Source: Polyangiaceae bacterium (GTDB taxonomy: Bacteria; Myxococcota_A; Polyangia; Polyangiales; Polyangiaceae). Taken from it: a stretch of 64,000 nucleotides of DNA. Made by a program: the position numbers and the translations under genes. Positions 21,966 through 30,236 of this stretch are shown piece after piece (position 1 is the first letter of the stretch; each line of letters begins with the position of its first letter). The stretch covers positions 868,001 to 932,000 of the forward strand of contig JAHBVX010000002.1 of the NCBI GenBank assembly GCA_019637295.1, given 5' to 3'. The notes beneath the pieces were generated by a model. It searched no databases, had not been told where the DNA came from, and saw only the letters and a list, made by a program, of their open reading frames with translations.

Positions 21966-22874
21966 ATGTGCCTGCCCGCCGTCCGGGTGGCCCGCGGCGC
22001 CGGCGCACTCGCGACGCTCCTCGGCGCGCTTGCCGCTGGCTGCAACGCCCCCGCGTCCGAGAGGCCGTCGGACGCTGTAGACGCTCGAGGCGAGCCCGTC
22101 GAGTCGGCGGCGCCGTCCGCGTCGCCCAGCGCTGCGCCGGACGCACTCGAGGGCGCTGCGGCCGGCCCCTGCCCGGAGGGCATGGTCCCCATCGTCGGCA
22201 AGTACTGTCCGTACGTGGGGCACCGCTGTGTCGAGTGGATCGAGGAGCACCGGGATCGCTGCCGTCGCTATGCGCCGCCGCCCCTGTGCGAAGGCCGCAT
22301 CGTCGACAAGAGCCTGTGCATGGATCGCTACGAGTACCCCAATCAAGCTGGCGTGCTTCCAGCGGTGATGGTGAGCTACATCGAAGCGGCCGAGGCCTGT
22401 CGCGCCGAGGGCAAGCGGTTGTGTACCGAGGACGAGTGGACCTTCGCGTGTGAAGGCGAGGAGCGTTTGCCGTACCCCTACGGTTGGGAGCGTGACGCGA
22501 CGGCGTGCAACATCGATCGGCCCTACAACCTTCCTGATTTCGAGGCGTTCAGCCATGCTCGCAGGATCGCGCCCGAGATGGAGCGTCTCGATCAGCGCGT
22601 ACCGAGCGGGTCCCGCCCGCGGTGCAAGAGTCCCTTCGGCGTGTTCGACATGACAGGAAACGTGGACGAGTGGACACGCAACGAGAGCCCCAAGCCCGAG
22701 CGCAACGTGGACATCTCCAGCTTGAAGGGCGGGTACTTCGGACCCATTCGCGCGCGCTGCCGACCCGTGACCCGCTCGCACAATCGCTGGTTTCGGTTCT
22801 ATCAGGTGGGGTTTCGCTGCTGCGCCGACCTCGCGCTTGCCGAGCCCGCGGCTCCCGTCGCGCCGGGCGGCTGA
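21966..22874 (+). CDS. FGE-sulfatase (SUMF1-like) domain lipoprotein, copy 2
   Basis: 302 residues. A signal ending LGALAAGC gives a lipoprotein with lipidated Cys at about 26. An Ala/Ser/Pro linker follows, then the FGE-sulfatase domain: CMDRYEYPN, EAAEACRAEGKRLCTEDEW, PYGWERDATACN, FGVFDMTGNVDEWT and a terminal GFRCC. Block by block it parallels the preceding gene, so the pair arose by tandem duplication. Distribution of Cys is nearly the same in both. Role unknown; a surface-bound domain using this fold for ligand binding rather than catalysis is an inference. Confidence 0.87.
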   Translation: MCLPAVRVARGAGALATLLGALAAGCNAPASERPSDAVDARGEPVESAAPSASPSAAPDALEGAAAGPCPEGMVPIVGKYCPYVGHRCVEWIEEHRDRCRRYAPPPLCEGRIVDKSLCMDRYEYPNQAGVLPAVMVSYIEAAEACRAEGKRLCTEDEWTFACEGEERLPYPYGWERDATACNIDRPYNLPDFEAFSHARRIAPEMERLDQRVPSGSRPRCKSPFGVFDMTGNVDEWTRNESPKPERNVDISSLKGGYFGPIRARCRPVTRSHNRWFRFYQVGFRCCADLALAEPAAPVAPGG

Positions 22875-23048
22875 CCGCCTGGCCCGCGCGGCCTCGCCGG
22901 CTGTTGCCCCGGCCCAGCGATTCGACTAGGTTTCCGGGCGTGGAAATTGCGTTCACCAGCCCCTTTCGCACTCGAGGCTGGCTTCGCTCCGTTCCGCGTT
23001 CGAGCCGGCCTCGGGGATCGGTATCGGATCGCAACGCATCCTCGCCCC

Positions 23049-23122
23049 GGGCCCATAGCTCAATCGGTCAGAGCCCCCGGCTCATAACCGGGCTGTTCCT
23101 GGTTCGAACCCAGGTGGGCCCA
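23049..23122 (+). tRNA. tRNA with CAU anticodon (probably tRNA-Ile2, or Met)
   Basis: The cloverleaf closes fully. Acceptor GGGCCCA pairs with TGGGCCC (23115-23121), the D arm is GCTC/GAGC, the anticodon stem CCCGG/CCGGG holds loop CTCATAA (anticodon 23083-23085), and the T arm is CTGG-TTCGAAC-CCAG. CCA is not encoded. It is not initiator: there is no C1:A72 mismatch and the GGG/CCC anticodon-stem pairs are missing. C4:G69 and C5:G68, with the CTCATAA loop, resemble tRNA-Ile2, whose C34 is converted to lysidine by TilS. A second CAU tRNA in the window looks more like elongator Met. Confidence 0.9.
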
Positions 23123-23199
23123 CCGCCTCGCCAGCCGACGCCTCTGCCGCGCCGGCTGCCCGCATTTCTCAATGTCTTGGCAAGGAGCTTAGTGTCACC

Positions 23200-23964
23200 G
23201 TGAAACTCGAAGCCCAGATCGACGCCCTGGAACGATTGGCCGCCATCGACGCCGAGCTCGGCGTGCTCGAGGAGCAGCTGTCGAAGGACCGAACCGTGTT
23301 CGACGGCAAGAAGTCGCACCTCGTCGAGCTGGAGGGCCGGCTTGGGACGTCCGAGACGAGCGTCAAGGAGATGGAGCGAACGCGCGGGGAGATCATCCAG
23401 GAGCTGCGCCAGATGAGCGTGCAAATCGACAAGTCTCGCGAGAAGCTGTCGCGGGTTCGCAGCGAGCGGGAGGCCAACGCGGTCACTCGCGAGCTGGAAG
23501 AGCTTCGCAAGCTGTACCGGGATCGGGAGATCGAGATCGAGAAGCTCACGGGGCTGGCGGATCAGGCCAAGGGCGAAATCGAGACGACCCGTGCCCAACG
23601 CGACGAGCTCTCCGCCGAGGTCGGGGACAACGAAGACGCCGTCACCTCCCGTCTCGGAGCCGCCGCGGAGCTCGTGGCGGGCAAGCAGGCCGAGCGCGCC
23701 GCAGTGGTGAACGAGCTGCCGGTCGTGCTCTATCGTCGTTACGAGATGGTGCGCAAGCGCCGCGGGACCGCGATCGCGTTCACCGTCGAGGGCACCTGCA
23801 GCGCGTGCAACATCATGCTCCCGCCGATGTTCTTTCAGACGCTGAAGCGTCAAGAGGAGCTGAGCCAGTGTCCGAGCTGCAATCGCATCCTCTACTTTCG
23901 CAGGAACAACGGCGAGTCGGTGACGGTCTCGGACGCGCAGGACACCCCGTCCGGGGGGCCGTGA
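23200..23964 (+). CDS. Coiled-coil zinc-ribbon protein (zf-RING_7 / CdsZ-like)
   Basis: 254 residues from GTG 23200, supported by an aaggag Shine-Dalgarno about 12 bp upstream. Residues about 5-170 form a long antiparallel coiled coil rich in Glu, Leu and Arg. The C-terminus carries a C4 zinc ribbon: CSACN and CPSCNRILYF. This is the architecture of the widespread family related to chlamydial CT398/CdsZ, proposed to bind nucleic acids or act as an adaptor. It follows the CAU tRNA and precedes the kinase by 46 bp. Confidence 0.88.
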   Translation: MKLEAQIDALERLAAIDAELGVLEEQLSKDRTVFDGKKSHLVELEGRLGTSETSVKEMERTRGEIIQELRQMSVQIDKSREKLSRVRSEREANAVTRELEELRKLYRDREIEIEKLTGLADQAKGEIETTRAQRDELSAEVGDNEDAVTSRLGAAAELVAGKQAERAAVVNELPVVLYRRYEMVRKRRGTAIAFTVEGTCSACNIMLPPMFFQTLKRQEELSQCPSCNRILYFRRNNGESVTVSDAQDTPSGGP

Positions 23965-24010
23965 GACCTAGACAGAAGGGCGGTCGAGAGTTGACCCAGT
24001 CAGGGGGCCA

Positions 24011-25327
24011 ATGAAGGCCTGCGCGGCCTGCAGCCGATTGTACCCCGACGATGCGGGGTTCTGCCCGGTGGACGGCAACGCGCTGGTGAGCGCGACCCAG
24101 GTGCCCGTCGCGACCGCTGGGGATGACGCCCGCATCGGCCAGCTCATGTGCCAGCGCTATCAGGTGCGGCGCGTGGTCGCGGATGGCGGGATGGGTCGCG
24201 TGTACGAGGCGCTCGACATGGTCGACCGCACTAACTTGGCGCTCAAAATCCTCCACCCGGACGTTGCTCGGGACGAGGTGGCCCTCGAGCGGTTCCGTCG
24301 GGAGTTCGAGGTGAGCCAGAGCCTGGCCCATCCACACGTCGTGCGGGTGGTCGATTTTCAGCCGACCCACGACGGCAGCTACGCGCTGGTGATGGAGTTC
24401 CTCTACGGTGAGGAGCTGCGCAGCATGCTCAAGCGAGAGCGCACACTCTCGCCCGCGCGTGTCGTGCGCATGGTCAGTCAAGCGGCGCTGGCGTTGGACG
24501 CGGCGCACGCGCGCAAGCTGGTGCACCGGGACCTCAAGCCCGACAACATCTTCCTGTGTCAGACCCGCGACGGGGACAACGTCAAGATCCTCGACTTCGG
24601 GTCCGTCAAGGACAAGGCCGAGAGCGCCAAGAAGCTGACGGTCATGGGGACCACCATCGGCTCACCCTTCTACATGGCCCCGGAGCAAGCCCAGGGGCTC
24701 GACACCCTCGATCAGCGCGCGGACGTGTGGTCACTCGCGGCCATCGTGTACGAGTGCATCACGGGACAGGTGCCCTTCAGCGGCAACAACGGGCCGGCCA
24801 TCTTGCTCGAGATTTTGACCAAGGAGCCGCGGCCCGCCAGCAACGCCGCGCGGGATGCGAAGTACCCAGTCCCGCCTGGCGTGGACCGCGTACTCTTCCA
24901 CGCGTTCAAGAAGATGGCAGCCCTGCGCATCGCCTCGGTGGGCGCGCTCGCGGACGCGCTGGGCTTGGCTTACGGGCTCACCGGGGACCATCACGCCTGG
25001 GCGGTGACGACCGAGACCGAGCTCGGCGCGCAGATCGACGCTCGACTTCCCGAGCTGATGAAGGCCGATGGTGGTGCGACCGCGATGGACGTTGCAGCGG
25101 ACGGCTTCTTCGGGGAGAGCGCTGCGCTCGACGCGCTCGACGTTCCCGCGCCGCCGGCGGCGGGCTGGCAGCCGGCGCCCGCCACGGGCCCGCACTGGGC
25201 GCCGCCGGACGAGGATCTGGTCCCCGTCGGGGTGCCGACCAACAACAGCGTGCTGATCCTGGTCGCCGTACTGGTGGGTGGGTTCTTCCTGATCGCCGGG
25301 GTGCTGCTGGTCGTGTTCGTGTTCTAG
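24011..25327 (+). CDS. Membrane-anchored Ser/Thr protein kinase with N-terminal zinc-ribbon-like motif
   Basis: 438 residues. The first 25 carry CAAC...FCPVDG, a short zinc-ribbon-like element frequent in myxobacterial kinases. The kinase domain (about 47-320) has the Gly loop DGGMGRVYEA, Lys in ALKIL, HRDLKPDN, DFG, and APEQ in place of APE. All catalytic residues are present, so it should be active. After an Ala/Pro-rich linker a single transmembrane helix (ILVAVLVGGFFLIAGVLLVVFVF) ends the protein, with almost nothing beyond it. The kinase is therefore cytoplasmic and tail-anchored. The lipoprotein gene follows after 50 bp. Confidence 0.95.
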   Translation: MKACAACSRLYPDDAGFCPVDGNALVSATQVPVATAGDDARIGQLMCQRYQVRRVVADGGMGRVYEALDMVDRTNLALKILHPDVARDEVALERFRREFEVSQSLAHPHVVRVVDFQPTHDGSYALVMEFLYGEELRSMLKRERTLSPARVVRMVSQAALALDAAHARKLVHRDLKPDNIFLCQTRDGDNVKILDFGSVKDKAESAKKLTVMGTTIGSPFYMAPEQAQGLDTLDQRADVWSLAAIVYECITGQVPFSGNNGPAILLEILTKEPRPASNAARDAKYPVPPGVDRVLFHAFKKMAALRIASVGALADALGLAYGLTGDHHAWAVTTETELGAQIDARLPELMKADGGATAMDVAADGFFGESAALDALDVPAPPAAGWQPAPATGPHWAPPDEDLVPVGVPTNNSVLILVAVLVGGFFLIAGVLLVVFVF

Positions 25328-25377
25328 GCGCCAACTTCGCTGTAGCCAGCTGGGAGGGCCGTGCTAAATCCGTGCGC

Positions 25378-25893
25378 ATGGCTGAACGCTCGAAGTTTCA
25401 CGCTGCGGCGCTGTGCGCCGTGGCCCTGGGCCTCGGCTCGGGCTGCAGCAAGGACACGCCCAAGGCCGAGCAGCCCGCGACGCCGACCGAGCCGGGAGCG
25501 GCGCTGACGCCGAAGCCCGAGGTCGAGGGTCCCGGTCAGCCGAGCTACAGCGAAGAGAGCTTCGAGCTGACGCTGTCGCCCAAGGGCAGCTACGCCGTGG
25601 ACCAACCGGCTCAGGCCGAAGTCGTGCTGGTGGCCCGTGGCGCCTTCAAGTGCAACGACCAGTACCCCTACAAACTGAAGCTCGACCCCAGCGAGGGGCT
25701 GCAGTTCCCCAAGCAGCTGATCACGAAGGATGCCGTCGAGCTGCAGCACAAGTCGGCCGTCATGACCGTCGACTTCACCCCCACGCGGGCGGGGGCGGCG
25801 ACGCTCAGCGGCCTGTACAGCTTCTCGGTGTGTACCGACGACAAATGTCTGATCGAAAAGCGCAAGCTGTCGCTGGCTATCGACGTGAAGTAG
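25378..25893 (+). CDS. Hypothetical lipoprotein
   Basis: 171 residues from ATG 25378. A signal with lipobox LGSGC gives a lipidated Cys at about 23. A Pro/Thr-rich linker follows, then about 115 residues of beta-rich sequence with two Cys (FKCNDQYPYKL and CTDDKCLIEKRKL) that could form a disulfide. The pattern of an immunoglobulin-like beta-sandwich is plausible but not demonstrated. It lies between the Ser/Thr kinase and the PrkA-type kinase, 24 bp before the latter, so co-transcription is likely. Function unknown. Confidence 0.85.
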   Translation: MAERSKFHAAALCAVALGLGSGCSKDTPKAEQPATPTEPGAALTPKPEVEGPGQPSYSEESFELTLSPKGSYAVDQPAQAEVVLVARGAFKCNDQYPYKLKLDPSEGLQFPKQLITKDAVELQHKSAVMTVDFTPTRAGAATLSGLYSFSVCTDDKCLIEKRKLSLAIDVK

Positions 25894-25917
25894 GCCCCTC
25901 GTGTTACCCTGAGGCCG

Positions 25918-28170
25918 ATGGCGCCTCCGAAGATTCTGGACGAGCTCGCCGCCGTCGCGAAGCACATGCAGCAGCGCTTCGAGGAGCAGCGGCGGCTGCT
26001 GTCCTTCTCGGAGTACATCCAGCTCTTCGCCGATGACCCGGTGCGACAGACGAGGGATGCATCCCGGTACCTACGCGACGCATTCCTGCACTACGGCAGA
26101 GACGAGCTCACGCGGCCCTGGGGGAACCTCGTCCGCTATCGGCTGTTCGACCTGCCCTTCGCGCCGGACGAAGAGGCGCGCCGGGACGCGTTGGTGGGGC
26201 ACGAGACCATTCAGGCTGAGCTCTTCCGCGTGTTGTCGAACTTCGCGCGGGAAGGCCGCGCCAATCGTGTGGTCTTGCTGCACGGCCCGAACGGTTCCGC
26301 CAAGAGTACCGCCGCCGCGTGCCTGATGCGGGCGCTGGAGCACTACTCCACCCTGGACGAGGGCGCGCTGTACCGCTTCCACTGGGTGTTCCCGAATCAG
26401 GGCAAGCTCAAGGGATCCATCGGCTTCACCGGCAGACGCTCGTCGAGCCCGGACGATCAGAGCTACGCGCACTTGCCCGAGAGTCAGATCGACGCTCGCC
26501 TGTTCATGGAGGTCCGCGATCATCCGCTCTTTCTGCTGCCGCAGCCGGAGCGCAAGCAGCTGCTGGTGCGCGCCTACGAGGAGGCGGGCGCGACGGAGGC
26601 GCCGCCGAACTGGATGCTGCGCGGCAGCCTCTCCCACAAGAGCCGGCAGGTGTTCGATGCCCTGCTGACCAGCTACGAGGGCTCCCTCGAAGACGTCCTG
26701 CGCCACGTCCAAGTGGAGCGGTACTTCGTCTCCCGACGCTACCGGGTGGGAGCCGTGACCCTGGGGCCCGAGCTGAGCGTCGACGCGGGGGAGCGGCAAA
26801 TCACCGCGGATCGGTCCGTGGCCGCGCTGCCGTCCTCGCTGCAGGCCGTCACGCTGTTCGAGGCGTTTGGCGAGCTGGTCGACGCGGCGGGGGGCGTGCT
26901 CGAGTTCTCGGACTTGCTGAAGCGCCCCCTCGACGCCTTCAAGTACCTACAGATCACGGCCGAGACCGGAGAGGTCGCGCTGCGCTCCCAGTCGGTTCAG
27001 GTCAACTGCGTCATGATCGCCAGTGGGAACGAGGTCCATCTCGCGGCGTTTCGCGAGCACCCCGAGTTCGAGAGCTTCCGCGGTCGCTTCGAGCTGGTCA
27101 AGATGCCGTACCTGCGCAGCTGGTATGACGAGCGAGACATCTACGAGACTCAGATCGCCAAGCAGGCACAGAAGCACGTCGCGCCTCACGCCATCGAGAT
27201 CGCGGCGCAGTTCGCGGTGCTCACGCGCATGCGCAAGCCCATCGCGGAGCGCTACGACAAGCCCCTGCGAGACGTCGTCGCCAGCTTGACCGCCTTGGAG
27301 AAGATGGACCTGTACGCGACAGGAGTTGCGCCGGCTCGTCTCGATCACGAAGGCACCAAGCTGCTGCAGGCAGCCATCGGCGCGCTGTACACCGAGTCCG
27401 AGGCCTACCCGGTGTACGAGGGCAGCCTAGGGGCTAGCCCGCGGGAGATGCGCACGCTGCTCTTGGATGCGCTGCAGAGCCCGCGCTACGAGTGCTTGTC
27501 GCCGCTGGGCGTGCTCGAGGAGCTCGATCGCCTGTGCGAGCGCGTTGGTGAGTACGCCTGGCTGCAAGAGGAGAGAGTCTCCGGCGGCTACCACGACCAC
27601 AAGCTGTTCCGCGAGGCCTTGCGGCAACGGTTGCTCGACACCTTCGAAGACGAGTTTCGCGTGGCCAGCGGACTGGTCGAGGAAGATCGCTATAGCGAGC
27701 TGTTCGACAAGTACATCACCCACGTCAGCTACTGGGTGAAGCAGGAGAAGGTGCGCAACGCGCTGACGGGACAGTACGAGGATCCGGACGAGCGCATGAT
27801 GCAGGAGGTGGAGGCGCTGTTGGGTGTGACGGAGGGTCACGAGCGACAGCGGGAGTCCCTGCTCGGGCGCGTGGCCGCGTGGGCGATCGACAACCCGGGT
27901 GCGGCGGTGGACAACCGGCGCGTGTTCGCCCCCCAACTCAAGCGCATTCAGGACGCCGTGTTCGCCGAGCGCCGGGTAGCGGTAGCGCGCCTCACACGCG
28001 ACGTGATGCTGCTGTTGCGCGAGGAGGACGGCGGCCTCGATGCTGCGCGCAGGGAAGCAGCGGAGGCCGCTGTGTCGCGGCTGAGCGACACCTTTGGCTA
28101 TCAGCGGTCGTCGGTGGCGGACGCGGCGGTCGCGCTCGTGCGCGAGCGCTTCGCGGATCTGCTGGCGTAG
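25918..28170 (+). CDS. prkA: PrkA-family AAA+ serine protein kinase
   Basis: 750 residues. The PrkA AAA+ domain is clear: RPWGNLVRYRLF near residue 65, GHETIQAELFRVL, Walker A GPNGSAKST (about 122-130), the FPNQGKLKGS insert and NCVMIASGNEVHLAAF. The C-terminal PrkA kinase-like region follows (HKLFREALRQRLLDTFEDEFR, YITHVSYWVKQEKV). PrkA/YeaG proteins link stress and stationary-phase signals to other factors, and in Bacillus and E. coli they occur with a YeaH/SpoVR pair. No such partner is next to this copy. It is about 100 residues longer than E. coli YeaG. The permease gene starts 6 bp later. Confidence 0.9.
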   Translation: MAPPKILDELAAVAKHMQQRFEEQRRLLSFSEYIQLFADDPVRQTRDASRYLRDAFLHYGRDELTRPWGNLVRYRLFDLPFAPDEEARRDALVGHETIQAELFRVLSNFAREGRANRVVLLHGPNGSAKSTAAACLMRALEHYSTLDEGALYRFHWVFPNQGKLKGSIGFTGRRSSSPDDQSYAHLPESQIDARLFMEVRDHPLFLLPQPERKQLLVRAYEEAGATEAPPNWMLRGSLSHKSRQVFDALLTSYEGSLEDVLRHVQVERYFVSRRYRVGAVTLGPELSVDAGERQITADRSVAALPSSLQAVTLFEAFGELVDAAGGVLEFSDLLKRPLDAFKYLQITAETGEVALRSQSVQVNCVMIASGNEVHLAAFREHPEFESFRGRFELVKMPYLRSWYDERDIYETQIAKQAQKHVAPHAIEIAAQFAVLTRMRKPIAERYDKPLRDVVASLTALEKMDLYATGVAPARLDHEGTKLLQAAIGALYTESEAYPVYEGSLGASPREMRTLLLDALQSPRYECLSPLGVLEELDRLCERVGEYAWLQEERVSGGYHDHKLFREALRQRLLDTFEDEFRVASGLVEEDRYSELFDKYITHVSYWVKQEKVRNALTGQYEDPDERMMQEVEALLGVTEGHERQRESLLGRVAAWAIDNPGAAVDNRRVFAPQLKRIQDAVFAERRVAVARLTRDVMLLLREEDGGLDAARREAAEAAVSRLSDTFGYQRSSVADAAVALVRERFADLLA

Positions 28171-28176
28171 CTGGTC

Positions 28177-29451
28177 ATGGCAGGCGGCTCGGCGTCGACG
28201 TCTGCGCTGGGCTTCTGGTCATTGCTCTCGCTCGGCATCAACGGCATCGTCGGAGTCGGGATCTTCTTCGCGCCGCGCGAGGTCGCCGGCCTGGTGCCGG
28301 GTTCACTCGGCCTTGGCGTGTACCTCGCAACGGCGCTGTGTCTGGCGCCGGTGGCGGGAGTGTACGCGCTGCTCGGCAGCCGGTTCGCCGAGGACGGGGG
28401 ACCCTACGTCTGGGCACGGGCGGCCTTCGGCGACAGCGCGAGCTACTTCGTGGGCTGGGTCACGGCGGTCAGCGCGCTGTTCAGCACCGCGGCGGTGATT
28501 GGCGGCCTCGCGCTGCATGTCGCACCGTTGCTCTCGCTGTCGGGCGAGGCGGGTCGGGCGGCCGTGGCCCTGGGCAGTGTCGTGCTGCTGGGCGGCGTGG
28601 CGGCCGTCGGGCTGCGCCCGAGCGCTTGGGCGTGGACCGTGCTCACCCTCGCGAAGCTCGCGCCGCTCGTGGCGCTGGTGCTCGCGTCCGCGGCGAGTGA
28701 GAGCCGCTCGCTGCCCGAGACAGGGGGTGTGACTGGCTCCGCCTTCGGTCGAGCGATGCTGGTGTGCATCTTCGCGACTCAGGGCTTCGAGATCGTAGCC
28801 GTGCCCGCGGGTCACGTCCGGTCCGGGCGCTGGGCCGTCGGCGCGGCCACGGTCGGCGCGCTGCTGGTGGCTGCTGCGCTCTACACGCTCCTGCACGCGG
28901 CGTGCCTGGTGTTGCCCGATCTGGCGAGCCGCGAGGCGCCACTGGTGGCCGCTGCAGGCGTCCATGGCGGTGCGCGTTTGGCGCGTGGCGTGGAGATCGC
29001 GACCACCGTGTCCGCCCTGGGTATCGCGTTCGGCATGATGGCGATGACGCCACGTTACGTAGCGGCCCTCGGACGGACCGAGGCGCTCGGGCGCTGGCTG
29101 TCGCGAGAGTCGCGCCAGGCCGTGCCGCTGCGTGCGCTCGGTATGGTCGTGCTGCTGGTAGCGCTGCTTGGCGCCGGTCCCGGGCTGCAGGCGCTCTTCG
29201 TGCTGTCCGCGGTGGCCGTCGTCGCCCAGTACAGCGTCAGCGCGCTGTCGCTGCTCGTACTCAGCACGAGGCGTCGCCATCAGCTCGGTCCGCGGCACGT
29301 CGCCGTCGCCCTGGCCGCGCTGGTGCCGGTCGCGTTGGTGGGGGCCGCGACGCGCTGGACGGAGCTGCTGTTCGTCTTGGTGACCCTGCTCGTCGGGGCC
29401 GGGGTGCTCGCCCTGCGCCGCGCGGCCGGGGCAGGGCGCTCCCCCGACTGA
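28177..29451 (+). CDS. APC-superfamily amino-acid permease
   Basis: 424 residues and about 12 predicted transmembrane helices. The first helix has the APC substrate-site pattern GINGIVGVGIFFAP (unwound G-x-G helix). The sequence keeps the order of helices of amino-acid/polyamine permeases throughout, including FATQGFEIVAVPAG in helix 6. The substrate cannot be read from sequence. It starts 6 bp after prkA, so it is probably translated from the same transcript. The run of inverted repeats at 29480-29622 lies just downstream and may end or process this transcript. Confidence 0.9.
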   Translation: MAGGSASTSALGFWSLLSLGINGIVGVGIFFAPREVAGLVPGSLGLGVYLATALCLAPVAGVYALLGSRFAEDGGPYVWARAAFGDSASYFVGWVTAVSALFSTAAVIGGLALHVAPLLSLSGEAGRAAVALGSVVLLGGVAAVGLRPSAWAWTVLTLAKLAPLVALVLASAASESRSLPETGGVTGSAFGRAMLVCIFATQGFEIVAVPAGHVRSGRWAVGAATVGALLVAAALYTLLHAACLVLPDLASREAPLVAAAGVHGGARLARGVEIATTVSALGIAFGMMAMTPRYVAALGRTEALGRWLSRESRQAVPLRALGMVVLLVALLGAGPGLQALFVLSAVAVVAQYSVSALSLLVLSTRRRHQLGPRHVAVALAALVPVALVGAATRWTELLFVLVTLLVGAGVLALRRAAGAGRSPD

Positions 29452-29479
29452 AGGTCTGTCAAGAATTGACCCAGTTCAT

Positions 29480-29622
29480 GCCGGCGAAGCCGGCCCGCGT
29501 GGGGTGGGGCCCCAACGAATTCACTTCGTTGGGGCGGGGAGGCGCGTGCCTCCCCGGCGACAGAATGAAAGAGCTGTCGATCTTTCGACAGCTCTTGAGG
29601 CCCCCCTTCCGCTCCGAAGCGG
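29480..29622. repeat. Cluster of five consecutive inverted repeats
   Basis: Five hairpin-forming palindromes in 143 bp. H1 is 29480-29494 (GCCGGC, GAA loop). H2 is 29509-29535 (11-bp stem, TTCAC loop). H3 is 29535-29556 (9-bp stem, GCGT loop). H4 is 29569-29596 (perfect 12-bp stem AAGAGCTGTCGA, TCTT loop). H5 is 29609-29622 (5-bp stem). TTCAT at 29475 and ATGAA at 29565 could also pair and enclose H1-H3. No U-tract follows any stem. The block sits between the permease stop and the Sec-peroxiredoxin start (29630). It could be a transcript-processing region, a mobile palindromic element or a 5'-leader control region. Confidence 0.8.
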
Positions 29623-29629
29623 GCGCGTT

Positions 29630-30175
29630 ATGGACCTCTCCGTGGAGACCAACCTCGGGTCCTTCGACGTGCTCTCTCCGGATGGCCATCCCGTTCAGTT
29701 GGCATCGCTCTGGCGTGACCAACCCGCCGTGCTCGGTTTCGTTCGCCACTTCGGGTGACTGTTCTGCCACGAGCAGGTCGAGCAGTTGCGCGACGGAGAA
29801 CCAGCGATTCGGGACCGCGGCGGCTGTCTGTTCATCATCGGGAATGGCAAGCCGGACCACGCGCGTCACTTCGTAGAGCGGACTGGGCTCGACGGGAAGG
29901 TGTTCACGGATCCTGGCCGAGCGACCTACCGAGCCCTGGGCATGCGCGGCGGCGTCGGCGCTTCGCTGAGCCTGGAGCTGTTTCGCAACGCTTGGCGCGC
30001 CTATCGAGCGGGCTTTCGCCAGTCGTCCGTGCAGGGCGATCCCTGGCAGCAAGGGGGCGCCGCGGTGGTGTCGCCGGGAGGGCAGATTGGCTACCTGCAC
30101 GTCGCTCGCACGGCAGGAGATCACGCTCCTCTCGCGGCGATTCTCGCTGCGCTGGAGCGGCTACGCGGGACTTGA
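29630..30175 (+). CDS. Sec-containing peroxiredoxin-like (AhpC/TSA_2) protein, UGA recoded at 29756
   Basis: 181 residues from ATG 29630 when the in-frame UGA at 29756-29758 is read as selenocysteine 43. The segment FVRHFG-U-LFCHEQVEQLR matches the redox site of peroxiredoxin-like 2 (AhpC-TSA_2) proteins, where the usual HFGC..C has Cys in the Sec position, so the motif becomes UxxC (U43, C46). Downstream the frame continues as a full thioredoxin fold (GCLFIIGNG, FTDPGRATYRALGM, PWQQGGAAVVSPGGQIGYLH). The coding sequence on both sides of the UGA fits one protein. Standard gene calling would give two fragments or a pseudogene. A stem-loop candidate follows the UGA but is weaker than in selD. 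Confidence 0.85.
29759..29804 (+). promoter_or_regulatory. Possible bacterial SECIS region after the peroxiredoxin UGA
   Basis: Bases after the UGA can fold, but weakly. CTGC (29764-29767) can pair with GCAG at 29773-29776 or 29782-29785. The second option puts AGGTC in the loop, as in E. coli fdhF. A longer pairing CTG+TTCT (29759-29765) with AGAA+CAG (29797-29804) is also possible. It needs folding software to judge. Confidence 0.35.
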
Positions 30176-30236
30176 GGGGCGGCCGAGGGGCAGCGCTGGC
30201 TGGCGTTGGCGCCGAGTCCGGTTATCCTGTGAGTTC

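Noticed and set aside
29630-30175. Pseudogene or frameshift reading of the peroxiredoxin-like gene
   Set aside because: The frame is unchanged across the UGA, the UGA falls exactly on the catalytic Cys position, and selD with the same feature is nearby.
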